Source: Bacteroidota bacterium (lineage in GTDB: Bacteria; Bacteroidota; Bacteroidia; Chitinophagales; JADIYW01). From it: a stretch of 64,000 nt of DNA. The notes under the pieces are model-generated. The model was not told where the DNA came from and ran no database searches. It worked only from the letters and a program-made list of their open reading frames with translations. Location: assembly GCA_963169645.1 (NCBI GenBank), contig CAUJCO010000009.1, positions 1 through 64,000 on the forward strand. Reading direction: 5' to 3'. A program made the position numbers and the translations under genes. Shown piece after piece: positions 33,011-43,121 of this stretch (positions within the stretch are counted from its first letter, which is position 1; every line of letters starts with the position of its first letter).

Positions 33011-36000
33011 ATGTGTGATTTTGCTCCACTTCATTGCCATACTCAATACTCTTTATTAGACGGTGCTGCCGATATTGAATTAATGATAAAAAAGGCAAAA
33101 GAAGATAATATGCCGGCTGTAGCGATTACAGACCACGGAAATATGTTCGGTGCTTTTAAGTTTTTTAGCGCTTGTAAAAAACACGATGTAAAACCCATTT
33201 TAGGCTGTGAAGTGTATGTAGTGGAAGACCGTTTTAATAAAAAATTTTCCAGAGAAAATAAGGACAAACGATACCATCAACTTTTATTGGCAAAAAATGA
33301 AATTGGATACAAAAACTTGATGAAAATTGTTTCACTTGGTTTTATAGATGGAATTTATATGGATTTCCCTCGAGTGGACAGAGCATTGATTAAAGAATAC
33401 AGTGAAGGTATAATTGCCACTTCGTGCTGTGTTGGAGCCGAAGTACCTCAAACCATAATATATAAAGGTGTTGAAGCCGGCGAAAAAGTATTGTTAGAGT
33501 GGTTAGATATTTTTGGAGAAGATTATTATATCGAATTACAACGACACGATATTAAGGATTTAGATGGAAGTGGATGGAGCCAAGAAGCGGTAAACCAAGT
33601 TCTACTAAAATTGGCTCAAAAACACCAAATAAAAGTAATTGCTACCAATGATTCGCATTATGTGAACCAAAAAGATAGTGAGGCACATGATATTTTATTG
33701 TGTTTACAAACCGGTAAAGATTTTATAGATACGAATAGATTTAAATTTCCAAATGATAATTTTTTCTTCAAGACGCAATATGAAATGAAAGAATTATTTA
33801 AAGATGTACCATTTGCAATTGAAAACACGTTAGATATTGTTCAAAAAGTACAACCATTAGATTTAAAAAGAGATATTTTATTACCTGCTTATAAATTACC
33901 GGTCGGTTTTAAAACTCAAGATGAATACTTGCATTTTCTAACCTTTGAAGGTGCTAAAAAAAGATGGGGCGACATCTTGCCTCTAGATGTTATTGAGCGT
34001 TTAGATTTTGAACTAAACACAATTAAGAATATGGGATTTCCGGGTTATTTCTTAATCGTGCAAGATTTTATAAATGAAGGAAGAAAGTTAGGCGTTTCTG
34101 TTGGTCCGGGACGTGGTTCAGCGGCCGGTTCAGCGGTTGCTTATGCTATCGGCATTACCAATGTTGACCCGATAAAATACAATTTACTTTTTGAGCGTTT
34201 CTTAAATCCGGATCGTATTTCCATGCCGGATATCGATATTGATTTTGATGATGAAGGAAGAGAACGAGTCATAAATTATGTGATTGATAAATACGGAAAA
34301 AATCAAGTAGCACAAATTATCACGTATGGAACAATGGCTGCCAAATCATCTATTAAAGATGTAGGTCGTGTATTAAAAGTTCCATTATCCGATACCGATA
34401 AAATGTCGAAGTTAGTGCCGGAAAAACCAAAAATTACATTGCAAAAAGCGTATGAAGAAGTAGAAGAATTGCGAACACTACGCGAAGATCCGATGTTTAA
34501 ACAAACGTTGCAATTAGCGGAAGAATTAGAAGGCTCCATTCGAAGTAGAGGTATTCACGCATCGGCAGTAATTATTGCACCGGACGATATTGTAAAGTAT
34601 GTTCCGGTTTGTACAGCAAAAGATGCCAACCTATTAGTAACACAATTCGACGGAAGCATCATTGAAAGTGCAGGCATGCTTAAAATGGACTTTTTAGGTT
34701 TAAAAACCTTAACTATTTTACGAGATGCGACTAGTTTAATCAAAAAAAATCACAACATTGAAATTGATTTAAATGCGGTACCATTAGATGATAAAAAAAC
34801 ATTTGAGCTCTATCAACAAGGCGATACAATTGGTACTTTCCAATTTGAAAGTGCCGGCATGCAAAAATATTTACGCGAATTAAAACCCGATAAATTTGAT
34901 GACTTAATTGCGATGAATGCCTTGTACCGTCCGGGACCGATGGATTATATTCCGAACTTTGCAGCCCGTAAAAATGGCTATGAAGAAGTGGAATACGATT
35001 TACCCGAAATGGAAGAATATTTAAAAGAAACATACGGTATTACCGTTTATCAAGAACAAGTAATGTTGTTGTCGCAAAAATTAGCCGGCTTCACGAAAGG
35101 AAAAGCAGATGAGTTGCGAAAAGCAATGGGTAAAAAAGATAGAGCAAAATTAGATTCTTTAAAACCTCAATACATTGAAGGTTGTAAAAAGAATAATTTA
35201 GACGAAGAAAAATGCGAGAAAATTTGGTTGGATTGGGAAAAATTTGCTTCGTATGCATTTAATAAATCACACTCTACTTGCTATGCATTTTTAGCTTTTC
35301 AAACTGCATATTTAAAAGCTCATTTTCCGGCAGAATATATGGCGGCTGTTTTATCACACAACATGAGTGATATTAAACAAATTAATTTCTTTTTAAGTGA
35401 ATGTAGAAGAATGAATATTCCGACATTAGGTCCGGATATCAATGAAAGTGAATTAAAATTTTCAGTAAATAAAGCAGGAGAAATCCGATTCGCTTTATCT
35501 GCAATTAAAGGTGTAGGTGAAGCAGCTGTAACGGATATTCTTCTAGATAGAAATTCCAATGGAATTTATAAAAATATTTTCGATTTCACAAAACGTATCA
35601 ACTCCAGAACTGTAAACAAAAAAAATATTGAATCGTTAGCACAATCCGGTGCTTTTGATAGCTTTCCAAATGTGCATCGTGCTCAATATTTTCATATTTA
35701 TAAAGATGAATCAAGTTTTATTGAATTAGCCATAAAATACGGTAATAACGTAAAAGAACAAAAAGCATCTAATGCACTTTCATTATTTGGCGGAACCAGC
35801 GATGCCGAGATTCCAGAACCGGAAATTCCGCATACACATCCATGGCCATCTTTTGAAAAATTACAAAAAGAAAAAGAAGTAATTGGCATTTATATTTCCG
35901 GACATCCTTTAGATGATTTTGAACTAGAAACACAGTTATATGCTAACACTACAATTGAAAACATAGAACGATATAAAGATGCTGAGGTATCAATTGTATG

Positions 36001-36481
36001 CATGGTAACTAGTGTTTCGAAGAAAATAGCTAAAAATGGGAGACCATGGGCTAGTGCAATTTTTGAAGATTTAGAAAGTAACCTTGAAGTTGCATTCTTT
36101 GGAGATCAATACAATACTTTTTTACCTTTCTTAGAGCAAGGAAATAGATTATTAATTAAAGGTACCTACAAACAAAGTTTTCGTGATAAAAATGCATATG
36201 AACTAAGAATTACTCAAATAGATTTCTTACAAGATGTGCTTGAAAAACAAAGTAAAGAATTGCGTTTAATGATGCGCTATGAAAGACTGTCAGATACAAA
36301 AGTTGAGGTTATTTATAAAATAATATCAAAATATCCGGGAAAGAAAAAATTCACCGTATATCTATATGATGACAACGATCAACCACTTACCTTCCAGTCT
36401 GCTAAATCAGGCGTTAGGGTATGTAACGAACTAACGACAGAATTGGATAGAATACAAGATGTAGTGGTAAAAGTGTTATAA
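33011..36481 (+). CDS. dnaE: DNA polymerase III subunit alpha
   Basis: The 1156-residue protein is the replicative polymerase. The N-terminal PHP domain shows LHCHTQYSLLDGA and ITDHGNMFG. The catalytic palm contains GPGRGSAAGS, the aspartates in PDIDIDFDDEGRERV and the third carboxylate in KMDFLGLKTL. Tandem HhH and a C-terminal OB fold (about 1000-1080, VSIVCMVTSVSKK) follow. Length is typical of type 1 DnaE. It has a long 387-base upstream gap with an FNR-type box, repeats and a terminator. Confidence 0.97.
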   Translation: MCDFAPLHCHTQYSLLDGAADIELMIKKAKEDNMPAVAITDHGNMFGAFKFFSACKKHDVKPILGCEVYVVEDRFNKKFSRENKDKRYHQLLLAKNEIGYKNLMKIVSLGFIDGIYMDFPRVDRALIKEYSEGIIATSCCVGAEVPQTIIYKGVEAGEKVLLEWLDIFGEDYYIELQRHDIKDLDGSGWSQEAVNQVLLKLAQKHQIKVIATNDSHYVNQKDSEAHDILLCLQTGKDFIDTNRFKFPNDNFFFKTQYEMKELFKDVPFAIENTLDIVQKVQPLDLKRDILLPAYKLPVGFKTQDEYLHFLTFEGAKKRWGDILPLDVIERLDFELNTIKNMGFPGYFLIVQDFINEGRKLGVSVGPGRGSAAGSAVAYAIGITNVDPIKYNLLFERFLNPDRISMPDIDIDFDDEGRERVINYVIDKYGKNQVAQIITYGTMAAKSSIKDVGRVLKVPLSDTDKMSKLVPEKPKITLQKAYEEVEELRTLREDPMFKQTLQLAEELEGSIRSRGIHASAVIIAPDDIVKYVPVCTAKDANLLVTQFDGSIIESAGMLKMDFLGLKTLTILRDATSLIKKNHNIEIDLNAVPLDDKKTFELYQQGDTIGTFQFESAGMQKYLRELKPDKFDDLIAMNALYRPGPMDYIPNFAARKNGYEEVEYDLPEMEEYLKETYGITVYQEQVMLLSQKLAGFTKGKADELRKAMGKKDRAKLDSLKPQYIEGCKKNNLDEEKCEKIWLDWEKFASYAFNKSHSTCYAFLAFQTAYLKAHFPAEYMAAVLSHNMSDIKQINFFLSECRRMNIPTLGPDINESELKFSVNKAGEIRFALSAIKGVGEAAVTDILLDRNSNGIYKNIFDFTKRINSRTVNKKNIESLAQSGAFDSFPNVHRAQYFHIYKDESSFIELAIKYGNNVKEQKASNALSLFGGTSDAEIPEPEIPHTHPWPSFEKLQKEKEVIGIYISGHPLDDFELETQLYANTTIENIERYKDAEVSIVCMVTSVSKKIAKNGRPWASAIFEDLESNLEVAFFGDQYNTFLPFLEQGNRLLIKGTYKQSFRDKNAYELRITQIDFLQDVLEKQSKELRLMMRYERLSDTKVEVIYKIISKYPGKKKFTVYLYDDNDQPLTFQSAKSGVRVCNELTTELDRIQDVVVKVL

Positions 36482-36560
36482 ATAGCTTGTTCTTTCTATT
36501 GAATTATTGTGTGATAACGTATCTTATACCTCATCAACAAAAGTTGGCACAGCGATTGTA

Positions 36561-36589
36561 ATACGATTTTTAATTAAAATAAATCGTAT
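36561..36589. repeat. 9-bp inverted repeat overlapping a start codon
   Basis: ATACGATTT (36561-36569) and AAATCGTAT (36581-36589) are exact reverse complements with an 11-base spacer. The right arm ends on the first two bases of the ATG at 36588. In mRNA the hairpin would hide the start of the DUF4476 gene; in DNA it could be an operator. Confidence 0.6.
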
Positions 36590-37427
36590 GAAAAAAATAG
36601 CTACACTCGCAGTTTTCATTTTCCTTTTAGGAAACATATTTGCCTCCGGCGAATTCTTTCTAAAAATTAATGGATATGGAAAATATAAAGTATCATTAAA
36701 CAATCAAACTATTATTTCATCCTCTAATATTTTTCGCTTTTTTGATTTAGATAATGGAAGCTATTATTTAAAAGTTGAGGAAAATAGTTTTTATGGAAGA
36801 ACTATCTACAACAAGAAAATAAACATCACAAATAACTACAGAACAGTAGCTGAATTGGATAAATTTTCCGACTTAAATATTATTGCAAAAATACCATTTA
36901 CACAAAGCTCTTGGTACGTCGATCATCTGCAAGGTTATTATCCAAATAATCAGCCTAACTGTAATAATAATAACACGTTTCCTAATGGAAATTGCAATCA
37001 CAACAACCCTAATTGCAATCATAATTGGAATGGTAACTGGAACAACGATTGGAATAATAACAACCATAATAATTCCGGCTGGAACAATAACAATGATTGG
37101 AACAATTACCCGTATAACAACGGAAATTTCGGCTATGGAAATTTAATGAATGACAACGATATTCAAACGTTATTACAAGCAATGAAAAATGCTACTTTTG
37201 ATGAAAAAATGGTATCTACTGCAAAAACAGCATTGAAAAATAGAACCATAAAAACTGCTCATGTGCACCAACTTTTAGAACAAATAACATTTGAGCAACA
37301 AAAGTTAGATTTAGCTAAATACTGTTATGATAAAACTATTGATAAAAACAACTATTTTACACTTTATAACGATTTTAAATTTAGTAATTACAGCGACCAA
37401 TTAGACAAATATATCAACAGTAAATAA
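36588..37427 (+). CDS. DUF4476 protein with Asn-rich central region
   Basis: The 279-residue protein begins with a signal peptide (about 1-17, ending NIFAS). A beta-rich part (about 18-105) precedes a low-complexity segment of about 75 residues made mostly of Asn with Trp, His, Gly and Tyr. The C-terminal about 90 residues match the DUF4476 helical domain (NDNDIQTLLQAMKNATFDEKM, AKTALKNRTIKTAHVHQLLEQITFEQQKLDLAKYCYD). The frame extends 27 codons upstream, but the signal peptide fixes the start at 36588. It is probably periplasmic or surface-exposed; role unknown. Confidence 0.85.
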   Translation: MKKIATLAVFIFLLGNIFASGEFFLKINGYGKYKVSLNNQTIISSSNIFRFFDLDNGSYYLKVEENSFYGRTIYNKKINITNNYRTVAELDKFSDLNIIAKIPFTQSSWYVDHLQGYYPNNQPNCNNNNTFPNGNCNHNNPNCNHNWNGNWNNDWNNNNHNNSGWNNNNDWNNYPYNNGNFGYGNLMNDNDIQTLLQAMKNATFDEKMVSTAKTALKNRTIKTAHVHQLLEQITFEQQKLDLAKYCYDKTIDKNNYFTLYNDFKFSNYSDQLDKYINSK

Positions 37428-37429
37428 AC

Positions 37430-37636
37430 ATGGAAAAATTTGAGATTTCAGGCGAATACATACAACTCAACCAATTATTAAAAGCATTGAATTGGTGCGA
37501 AAGTGGTGCACACGCCAACACAGTTATAGATGAAGGTTTAGTAACGGTAAATGGAAAAACAGAGCTCCGCAAACGTAATAAAATCTATAAAAACTCGATT
37601 ATCTCATTTGAAAACTACAAAGTAAAAGTTGTATAA
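37430..37636 (+). CDS. S4-domain RNA-binding protein (YbcJ/YaaA type)
   Basis: The 68-residue protein consists of one S4 RNA-binding domain: IQLNQLLKALNWCESGAHANTVIDEGLVTVNGKTELRKRNKIYKNSIISF, with the usual Arg-rich turn. Such small S4 proteins bind ribosomal or other structured RNA. It starts two bases after the DUF4476 gene, so both are probably co-transcribed. No signal peptide. Confidence 0.93.
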   Translation: MEKFEISGEYIQLNQLLKALNWCESGAHANTVIDEGLVTVNGKTELRKRNKIYKNSIISFENYKVKVV

Positions 37637-37809
37637 GAAGCTAAAAATTGTCATTGTAATAACAATTTTTATAATTTTCACGACAAATACATTGATATCA
37701 ATATCAAATAAATCAATGAATATTACTATTGTACGGTATCTGCACCGACCAAAATTTCAACTGTCATTTCCTTGAAAAATGAAATCTCAAACATACTCTC
37801 AAATAGCCA

Positions 37810-37902
37810 TGGTTTGTGTCTTCACAAACCAAAATAATAATGGTTCGTGTGGACACGAACCATGGCTTGAGTTGTTCGTGTGGACACGAACCAGGGCTTG
37901 AG
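37810..37902. repeat. Cluster of three extragenic palindromes
   Basis: In the 316-base gap between the S4 gene and acs stand three related hairpins: GGTTTGTG/CACAAACC (37811-37830), TGGTTCGTGT/ACACGAACCA (37841-37862) and GTTCGTGT/ACACGAAC (37874-37891). The second and third share a flank, giving 30-base direct repeats at 37842-37871 and 37873-37902. They resemble REP-type elements. No tnpA-like gene is present. The first base changes in both arms (GTTTGTG and CACAAAC), which keeps pairing. Nothing else was recognised in the gap. Confidence 0.75.
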
Positions 37903-37952
37903 AACCATGTAATGAGAATCCACTACGTGAGGCTCTTATTGCAAAGAAAAAC

Positions 37953-39914
37953 TTATTGTGCATTTTTCACAATCTCATCTACAATAGAAGGATCTAACAA
38001 GGTTGTTGTATCACCTAAATTACTTATATCATTTTCAGCCACTTTACGCAAAATACGACGCATAATTTTTCCACTTCTCGTTTTGGGTAATCCGGAAACA
38101 ATTTGAATTTTATCAGGCTTGGCAATAGGTGAAATTATCTTACTTACAATATCTCTAATTTCATTTTTGAAGGCAGTAATATTAAGCAGTCGCAAGCTAT
38201 CTGCTTCCGCATCACCTGTGTCTGGATCGGTGTCAACTATGCCTTTTTCAATGCTTTGTTTATCTACAATTACAAAAGCATAAATACCTTGTCCTTTTAT
38301 ATCATGCGGATAAGCAACCACCGCACTTTCCACCACATTAGGATGTTCGTTTATGGCATTTTCTACTTCTGCTGTTCCTAAACGATGTCCACTAATATTC
38401 ATTACATCATCTACCCTACCAATAATTCGATAATAACCATCTTCATCTCTTCGGCAACCATCACCCGTAAAATATAAATTCTCGTACGTAGAGAAATAGG
38501 TTAACCGACAACGCTCGTGGTCGCCATAAGTTGTTCTTAAAATACTTGGCCAAGGAAACTTCATACATAAAAAGCCTTCCACATTATTGCCGCTTACTTC
38601 GTAACCACCGCTATCTACCAAAATAGGTTGCACGCCGGGCAATGGCAAAGTAGCAAATGTTGGTTTGGTTGGTGTTACACCCGCAATTGGTGAAATCAAA
38701 ATTCCACCTGTTTCTGTTTGCCACCAAGTGTCTACAATCGGGCATTTTTGTTTTCCGATATGTTCATGATACCAATACCAAGCTTCTTCATTAATAGGTT
38801 CTCCCACGGAGCCAATTACTTTTAACGTATCCAATTTGTATGGATACACAAATTCCAATCCACTTGCCATTAACGAACGAATTGCGGTAGGTGCAGTATA
38901 AAATTTGGAAACGCTTAACTTGTCTATTACAGCCCAAAAACGACCGGCATCCGGAAATGTTGGAATACCTTCAAACATTACACTTGTTGCACCATTTAAC
39001 AATGGACCATAAATAATGTAAGAATGGCCTGTTATCCAACCAACATCAGCAGTGCACCAAAAAACATCATCCGATTCGTATTGGAATACATTTAAGAACG
39101 TGTAATACGTAAACACCATATAGCCGGCTGTTGTGTGCACCACACCTTTTGGTTTTCCGGTACTTCCGGAAGTATATAAAATAAACAATGCATCTTCACT
39201 ATCTACTTCTACAGCATCAAAATGTGGTGTAGCTTTTTGCATTTCGCTGTGCCACCATACATCTCTACCTATTTGCATGTTAATTGCTTCATTCGTTCTT
39301 TTATAAACAATTACTTTTTCTATGCTTGAGGTGGTTTGTAAAGCTTCGTCGCAAATTTCTTTTAGGGCTACGGTTTTATTTCCTCTATATAAACCATCTG
39401 CTGTAACTAATAATTTGCAGGTTGCATCATTAATTCTATCAGATAAAGATTTTGATGAAAATCCGGCAAATACTACCGAATGGATAGCACCCACTCTGGC
39501 ACAAGCCAAAACAGCTATGGTAAGCTCCGGAATCATGGGCATGTAAATACAAACTCTATCACCTTTCTCTATCCCATTATTTTGCAAAACATTCGAGAAA
39601 CGACAAACTTCATCGTGTAATTCTTGATAAGTTAATATTCGATTTGGTTCGTTAATATCATTGCTTTCCCAAATAATTGCCGGCTTTTGTGCATTCTTTT
39701 CTAAATGTCTATCTAAACAATTCTCTGTAATATTTAATTTTCCATTGATAAACCATTTTACGGATGGCTCTTTAAAATTCCAATCTAAAGTAGTATCCCA
39801 TTTTTTTTTCCACGAAAAAGTATGGGCAATTTCATCCCAAAACTGCTCCGGATGTTCAACGCTTTTTTTATAGGTTTCTTGATATTGTTCAAAAGAAGTT
39901 ATTTTATGTTGCAT
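37953..39914 (-). CDS. acs: Acetyl-CoA synthetase
   Basis: The enzyme makes acetyl-CoA from acetate, ATP and CoA. The 653-residue frame contains the adenylation motif YTSGSTGKPKGVVHT, WWQTETGG, the GRVDDVMNISGHRLGTAEVE hinge and the C-terminal PKTRSGKIMRR with the catalytic, regulatable lysine. The frame can be extended to 39968, but MQHKITSFEQY at 39914 gives the normal start. It is transcribed divergently from the prolyl oligopeptidase gene. Confidence 0.97.
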   Translation of the reverse strand: MQHKITSFEQYQETYKKSVEHPEQFWDEIAHTFSWKKKWDTTLDWNFKEPSVKWFINGKLNITENCLDRHLEKNAQKPAIIWESNDINEPNRILTYQELHDEVCRFSNVLQNNGIEKGDRVCIYMPMIPELTIAVLACARVGAIHSVVFAGFSSKSLSDRINDATCKLLVTADGLYRGNKTVALKEICDEALQTTSSIEKVIVYKRTNEAINMQIGRDVWWHSEMQKATPHFDAVEVDSEDALFILYTSGSTGKPKGVVHTTAGYMVFTYYTFLNVFQYESDDVFWCTADVGWITGHSYIIYGPLLNGATSVMFEGIPTFPDAGRFWAVIDKLSVSKFYTAPTAIRSLMASGLEFVYPYKLDTLKVIGSVGEPINEEAWYWYHEHIGKQKCPIVDTWWQTETGGILISPIAGVTPTKPTFATLPLPGVQPILVDSGGYEVSGNNVEGFLCMKFPWPSILRTTYGDHERCRLTYFSTYENLYFTGDGCRRDEDGYYRIIGRVDDVMNISGHRLGTAEVENAINEHPNVVESAVVAYPHDIKGQGIYAFVIVDKQSIEKGIVDTDPDTGDAEADSLRLLNITAFKNEIRDIVSKIISPIAKPDKIQIVSGLPKTRSGKIMRRILRKVAENDISNLGDTTTLLDPSIVDEIVKNAQ

Positions 39915-40085
39915 ACTGAAATTATTAATAATGATATCCAATTTATAAATAAAAAAACAATCCGGCAATTTAAAGTGTTTAATATTTCTAAAAAATGGAC
40001 GCCATATCTATAATGAATCACCTATACATCGTTGTGATTCTTAGTTATTAGTATAATTGTGTAATTTTGTTTAAAATATTGATAG

Positions 40086-42227
40086 ATGAAAAAAGTATTT
40101 CTATTAAGCTTTATTTTTTTAATAGGTTTTAATGGTTTTTCTAAAAAATCAAAAAAAATGAATGCTACAATTCCGTATCCGGTTTCTCAAAAAATAAATC
40201 ATACAGACACTTATTTTGGAACGACTGTAGAAGACCCATATCAATGGTTAGAAAATGATACTTCTGCACAAACCGAAGCTTGGGTAAATGCTGAAAATAA
40301 AATAACCTTTGATTATTTATCGACAATTCCATATCGCCAACAATTAAAAGAACGATATAAAGAATTGTATGATTATGCAAAAGTGGGCAATCCTATTGTT
40401 GCGGGAAATTATATTTTATATTCCAAATTAGAAGGATTACAAAACCAATCAGTTCTATATATTCAAAATGGAATAAAAGGAACGCCGGAAGTTTTTTTAA
40501 ATCCAAATGAAATAGACCCAAGTGGTTTATCTGCTGTGTCTATTTCAGGAATTTCTAACGATAATAAATATGTTGCTATCTCCATTAATAAAGCAGGTAG
40601 TGATTGGGCTGAAATGTTTGTATATGAATTGGCCACCAAAAAGAAATTAGCCGATAAATTAAATTGGGTTAAATTTAGCAATGCCAGTTGGCAAAACGAT
40701 GGTTTTTATTATTCCAGATATCCTGCACCGGAAACAGGTACAGAATTATCTGCAAAAAATGAATATCACTCTGTGTATTATCATAAGCTTGGTGATGCAC
40801 AAGAAAACGATAAATTAATTTATAAAGATGAGACCAATCCACTTACATACAACTCTGTAGGAATAACGGAAGATGAGCAATACCTTATTTTGTATAAATC
40901 TGCCGGAACGTACGGCAACGAAATTTATTACAAGAAAACAAATGTTCAAGGCAATTTTATTCCATTATTTACAGGTTTTAAAAACGAATATTCGGTTATT
41001 GATGTAATTAATAATCAATTTTTAGTATTGACGGATGATGGTGCAGCACAAAAACATTTAGTGTTGGTAGATCCGAGTAAACCGGAAATGAATCATTGGA
41101 AAAAAATTCTTCCGGAAGAAAAAAATGCCTTGTTGGAATCTGCTACTATTTTAAATGGAAAATTGGTGGCTAATTACTTACAAAATGCCACGAACAAATT
41201 ATTTGTATTTGATTTAAATGGAAAAAATAAAAAAGAAGTAGCCTTGCCCGGCTTAGGAACAATGTCGATTTATGGTGGTAAAAAAACCGATCAAATTTTA
41301 CTGTACACTTTTACTTCTTTTAATTATCCAACTTCCATTTTTTATTACAATACACAATCCAATTATTCTGAATTATTTTATAAACCAACATTAAAATTTA
41401 ATCCGGAAGATTATGTATCAGAGCAAGTATGGTATAAAAGCAAAGATGGAACAAAAGTATCTATGTTTATTGTGTATAAAAAAGGCATACAACTAAACGG
41501 ACAAAATCCAACTTATTTATATGGTTATGGTGGATTTAGTGTAAATATGACACCAACATTCTCTGCTTCCAGAATTTTATTATTGGAAAATGGTGGCATT
41601 TTTGCAATGCCCAATTTACGCGGTGGTGCTGAGTATGGCGAAGAATGGCACAAAGGCGGCATGTTATTTAATAAACAAAATGTATTTGATGATTTTATTG
41701 CTGCAGCACAATATCTAATTAAGAAAAAATATACTTCTAAAGAAAAATTAGGCATTGCCGGTGGCTCCAATGGCGGTTTATTAGTAGGTGCTTGCATGAC
41801 ACAAAAACCGGAATTATTTAAAGTTGCCTTTCCGGCTGTGGGCGTTATGGATATGTTGAAATACCATCAATTCACTATTGGTTGGGGCTGGGTTGTTGAA
41901 TATGGCAGCAGCGAACAAAGCAAAGAAATGTTTAACTATTTATATAAATATTCACCGTATCACAATATCAAAAAAGGAATTAAATATCCGGCAACTATGG
42001 TTACTACTGCCGACCACGATGATCGTGTAGTGCCGGCACATAGTTTTAAATTTGCCGCAAGATTACAAGAATACGGCGATAAATCAACACCTTTATTAAT
42101 TCGTATTGAGAAAAATGCCGGGCACGGAGCCGGAAAACCAACCTCTAAAATCATTGAAGAAATAGCGGATATTTGGAGTTTCTTTTTTTGGAATACCGGA
42201 AACAAAACGTTACCTATCAAAAAATAA
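40086..42227 (+). CDS. Prolyl oligopeptidase family serine peptidase (S9A)
   Basis: The 713-residue protein has a signal peptide (about 1-20) and thus acts in the periplasm or outside. After the N-terminal PVSQKINHTDTYFGTTVEDPYQWLEND comes a beta-propeller (about 90-430), then the hydrolase domain with nucleophile GGSNGG (Ser near 560), Asp in DHDDRVVP and His in NAGHGAG. Length and order match prolyl endopeptidase. A TAATTTTG -7 box lies at 40062-40069, 17 bases before the start. Confidence 0.95.
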   Translation: MKKVFLLSFIFLIGFNGFSKKSKKMNATIPYPVSQKINHTDTYFGTTVEDPYQWLENDTSAQTEAWVNAENKITFDYLSTIPYRQQLKERYKELYDYAKVGNPIVAGNYILYSKLEGLQNQSVLYIQNGIKGTPEVFLNPNEIDPSGLSAVSISGISNDNKYVAISINKAGSDWAEMFVYELATKKKLADKLNWVKFSNASWQNDGFYYSRYPAPETGTELSAKNEYHSVYYHKLGDAQENDKLIYKDETNPLTYNSVGITEDEQYLILYKSAGTYGNEIYYKKTNVQGNFIPLFTGFKNEYSVIDVINNQFLVLTDDGAAQKHLVLVDPSKPEMNHWKKILPEEKNALLESATILNGKLVANYLQNATNKLFVFDLNGKNKKEVALPGLGTMSIYGGKKTDQILLYTFTSFNYPTSIFYYNTQSNYSELFYKPTLKFNPEDYVSEQVWYKSKDGTKVSMFIVYKKGIQLNGQNPTYLYGYGGFSVNMTPTFSASRILLLENGGIFAMPNLRGGAEYGEEWHKGGMLFNKQNVFDDFIAAAQYLIKKKYTSKEKLGIAGGSNGGLLVGACMTQKPELFKVAFPAVGVMDMLKYHQFTIGWGWVVEYGSSEQSKEMFNYLYKYSPYHNIKKGIKYPATMVTTADHDDRVVPAHSFKFAARLQEYGDKSTPLLIRIEKNAGHGAGKPTSKIIEEIADIWSFFFWNTGNKTLPIKK

Positions 42228-42236
42228 GAAAGAAGC

Positions 42237-43121
42237 ATGTTGCATAAAAAACGGTACATTTTATTTTGTAAAAACAGAACAGATGTTCCGATTTTTATGC
42301 AGCCATTTTGGTTAGATGCCGTTGCAGAAAATTGGGATGTTTGTTTAATGGAATCAGCATCCGTCCACTCCGCTTCACCAGATATTATTGCAGCATTTCC
42401 ATTTTGTTGGAAAGGTAATTTTTTGACAAAAAGAATTTATTTACCTTTTTTAAGTTTCTATCAATCGCCAATTTTTTTTCATTCTTTCGATGTAAAAGAA
42501 CAACAAAAAATACTCGATACTTTATCGAAACAATTACCTAAAACAATCAAATCGTATTTTAAATTTTTACCTGAATACAATGCTATTCAACTAAAAAAAT
42601 CAACGTATAAAAAATACGAAACATATATGCTGCATCCGAACGATGCAATTACGCTAACGAATAACCACAAACGCAATGTGCAAAAAGGAATTAAATCCGG
42701 TTATCACATAGAAATCAGTAAAGATATTGATGCATCTTTTGAATTAATCAATGCTACTTTCATTCGAAAAAAAATGACCACCAAAATAGATTTGGATACA
42801 TTTCGCACCATAAATAAAGTGGTAAAGAAACAGCATGCCGGCAACACCTATAATTGTTACGACAACAACCATCATTTATTAGCTACTGCTTTTGTTGTTC
42901 ACGATACAACATGTGCTTATTATTTATTAAGTGGGTATGATACAAAAAAAAGTAATTCAGGAGCAATGACTTATTTACTGCATGAACTCATCCAACTACA
43001 TCAAAAAGAAAGTAGAACATTTAATTTTTGCGGAAGTACTCAAAAAACAATTGCACATTTTTTTGAAGGATTTGGAGCTAAAAAACAAGCAATTTCTATT
43101 TGGGAAAATTCCATTTTTTAA
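42237..43121 (+). CDS. FemAB/GNAT-like acyltransferase
   Basis: The 294-residue protein resembles the double-GNAT FemAB or BioF2-like group: an N-terminal half with FMQPFWLDAVAENWDVCLM, then a second half with NNHKRNVQKGIKSGYHIEI, ATAFVVHDTTCAYYLLSGYD, GAMTYLLHELIQLHQ and a final FNFCGSTQKTIAHFFEGFGAKK. These enzymes transfer amino acids or acyl groups to envelope or cell-wall acceptors. The acceptor is unknown. It starts nine bases after the peptidase gene and converges on the glycan operon with interlocked stops. Confidence 0.82.
   Translation: MLHKKRYILFCKNRTDVPIFMQPFWLDAVAENWDVCLMESASVHSASPDIIAAFPFCWKGNFLTKRIYLPFLSFYQSPIFFHSFDVKEQQKILDTLSKQLPKTIKSYFKFLPEYNAIQLKKSTYKKYETYMLHPNDAITLTNNHKRNVQKGIKSGYHIEISKDIDASFELINATFIRKKMTTKIDLDTFRTINKVVKKQHAGNTYNCYDNNHHLLATAFVVHDTTCAYYLLSGYDTKKSNSGAMTYLLHELIQLHQKESRTFNFCGSTQKTIAHFFEGFGAKKQAISIWENSIF

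Noticed and set aside
37842-37902. CRISPR array
   Set aside because: Only two 30-base units with a single base between them, both strongly palindromic, and no cas gene; they are REP-like.
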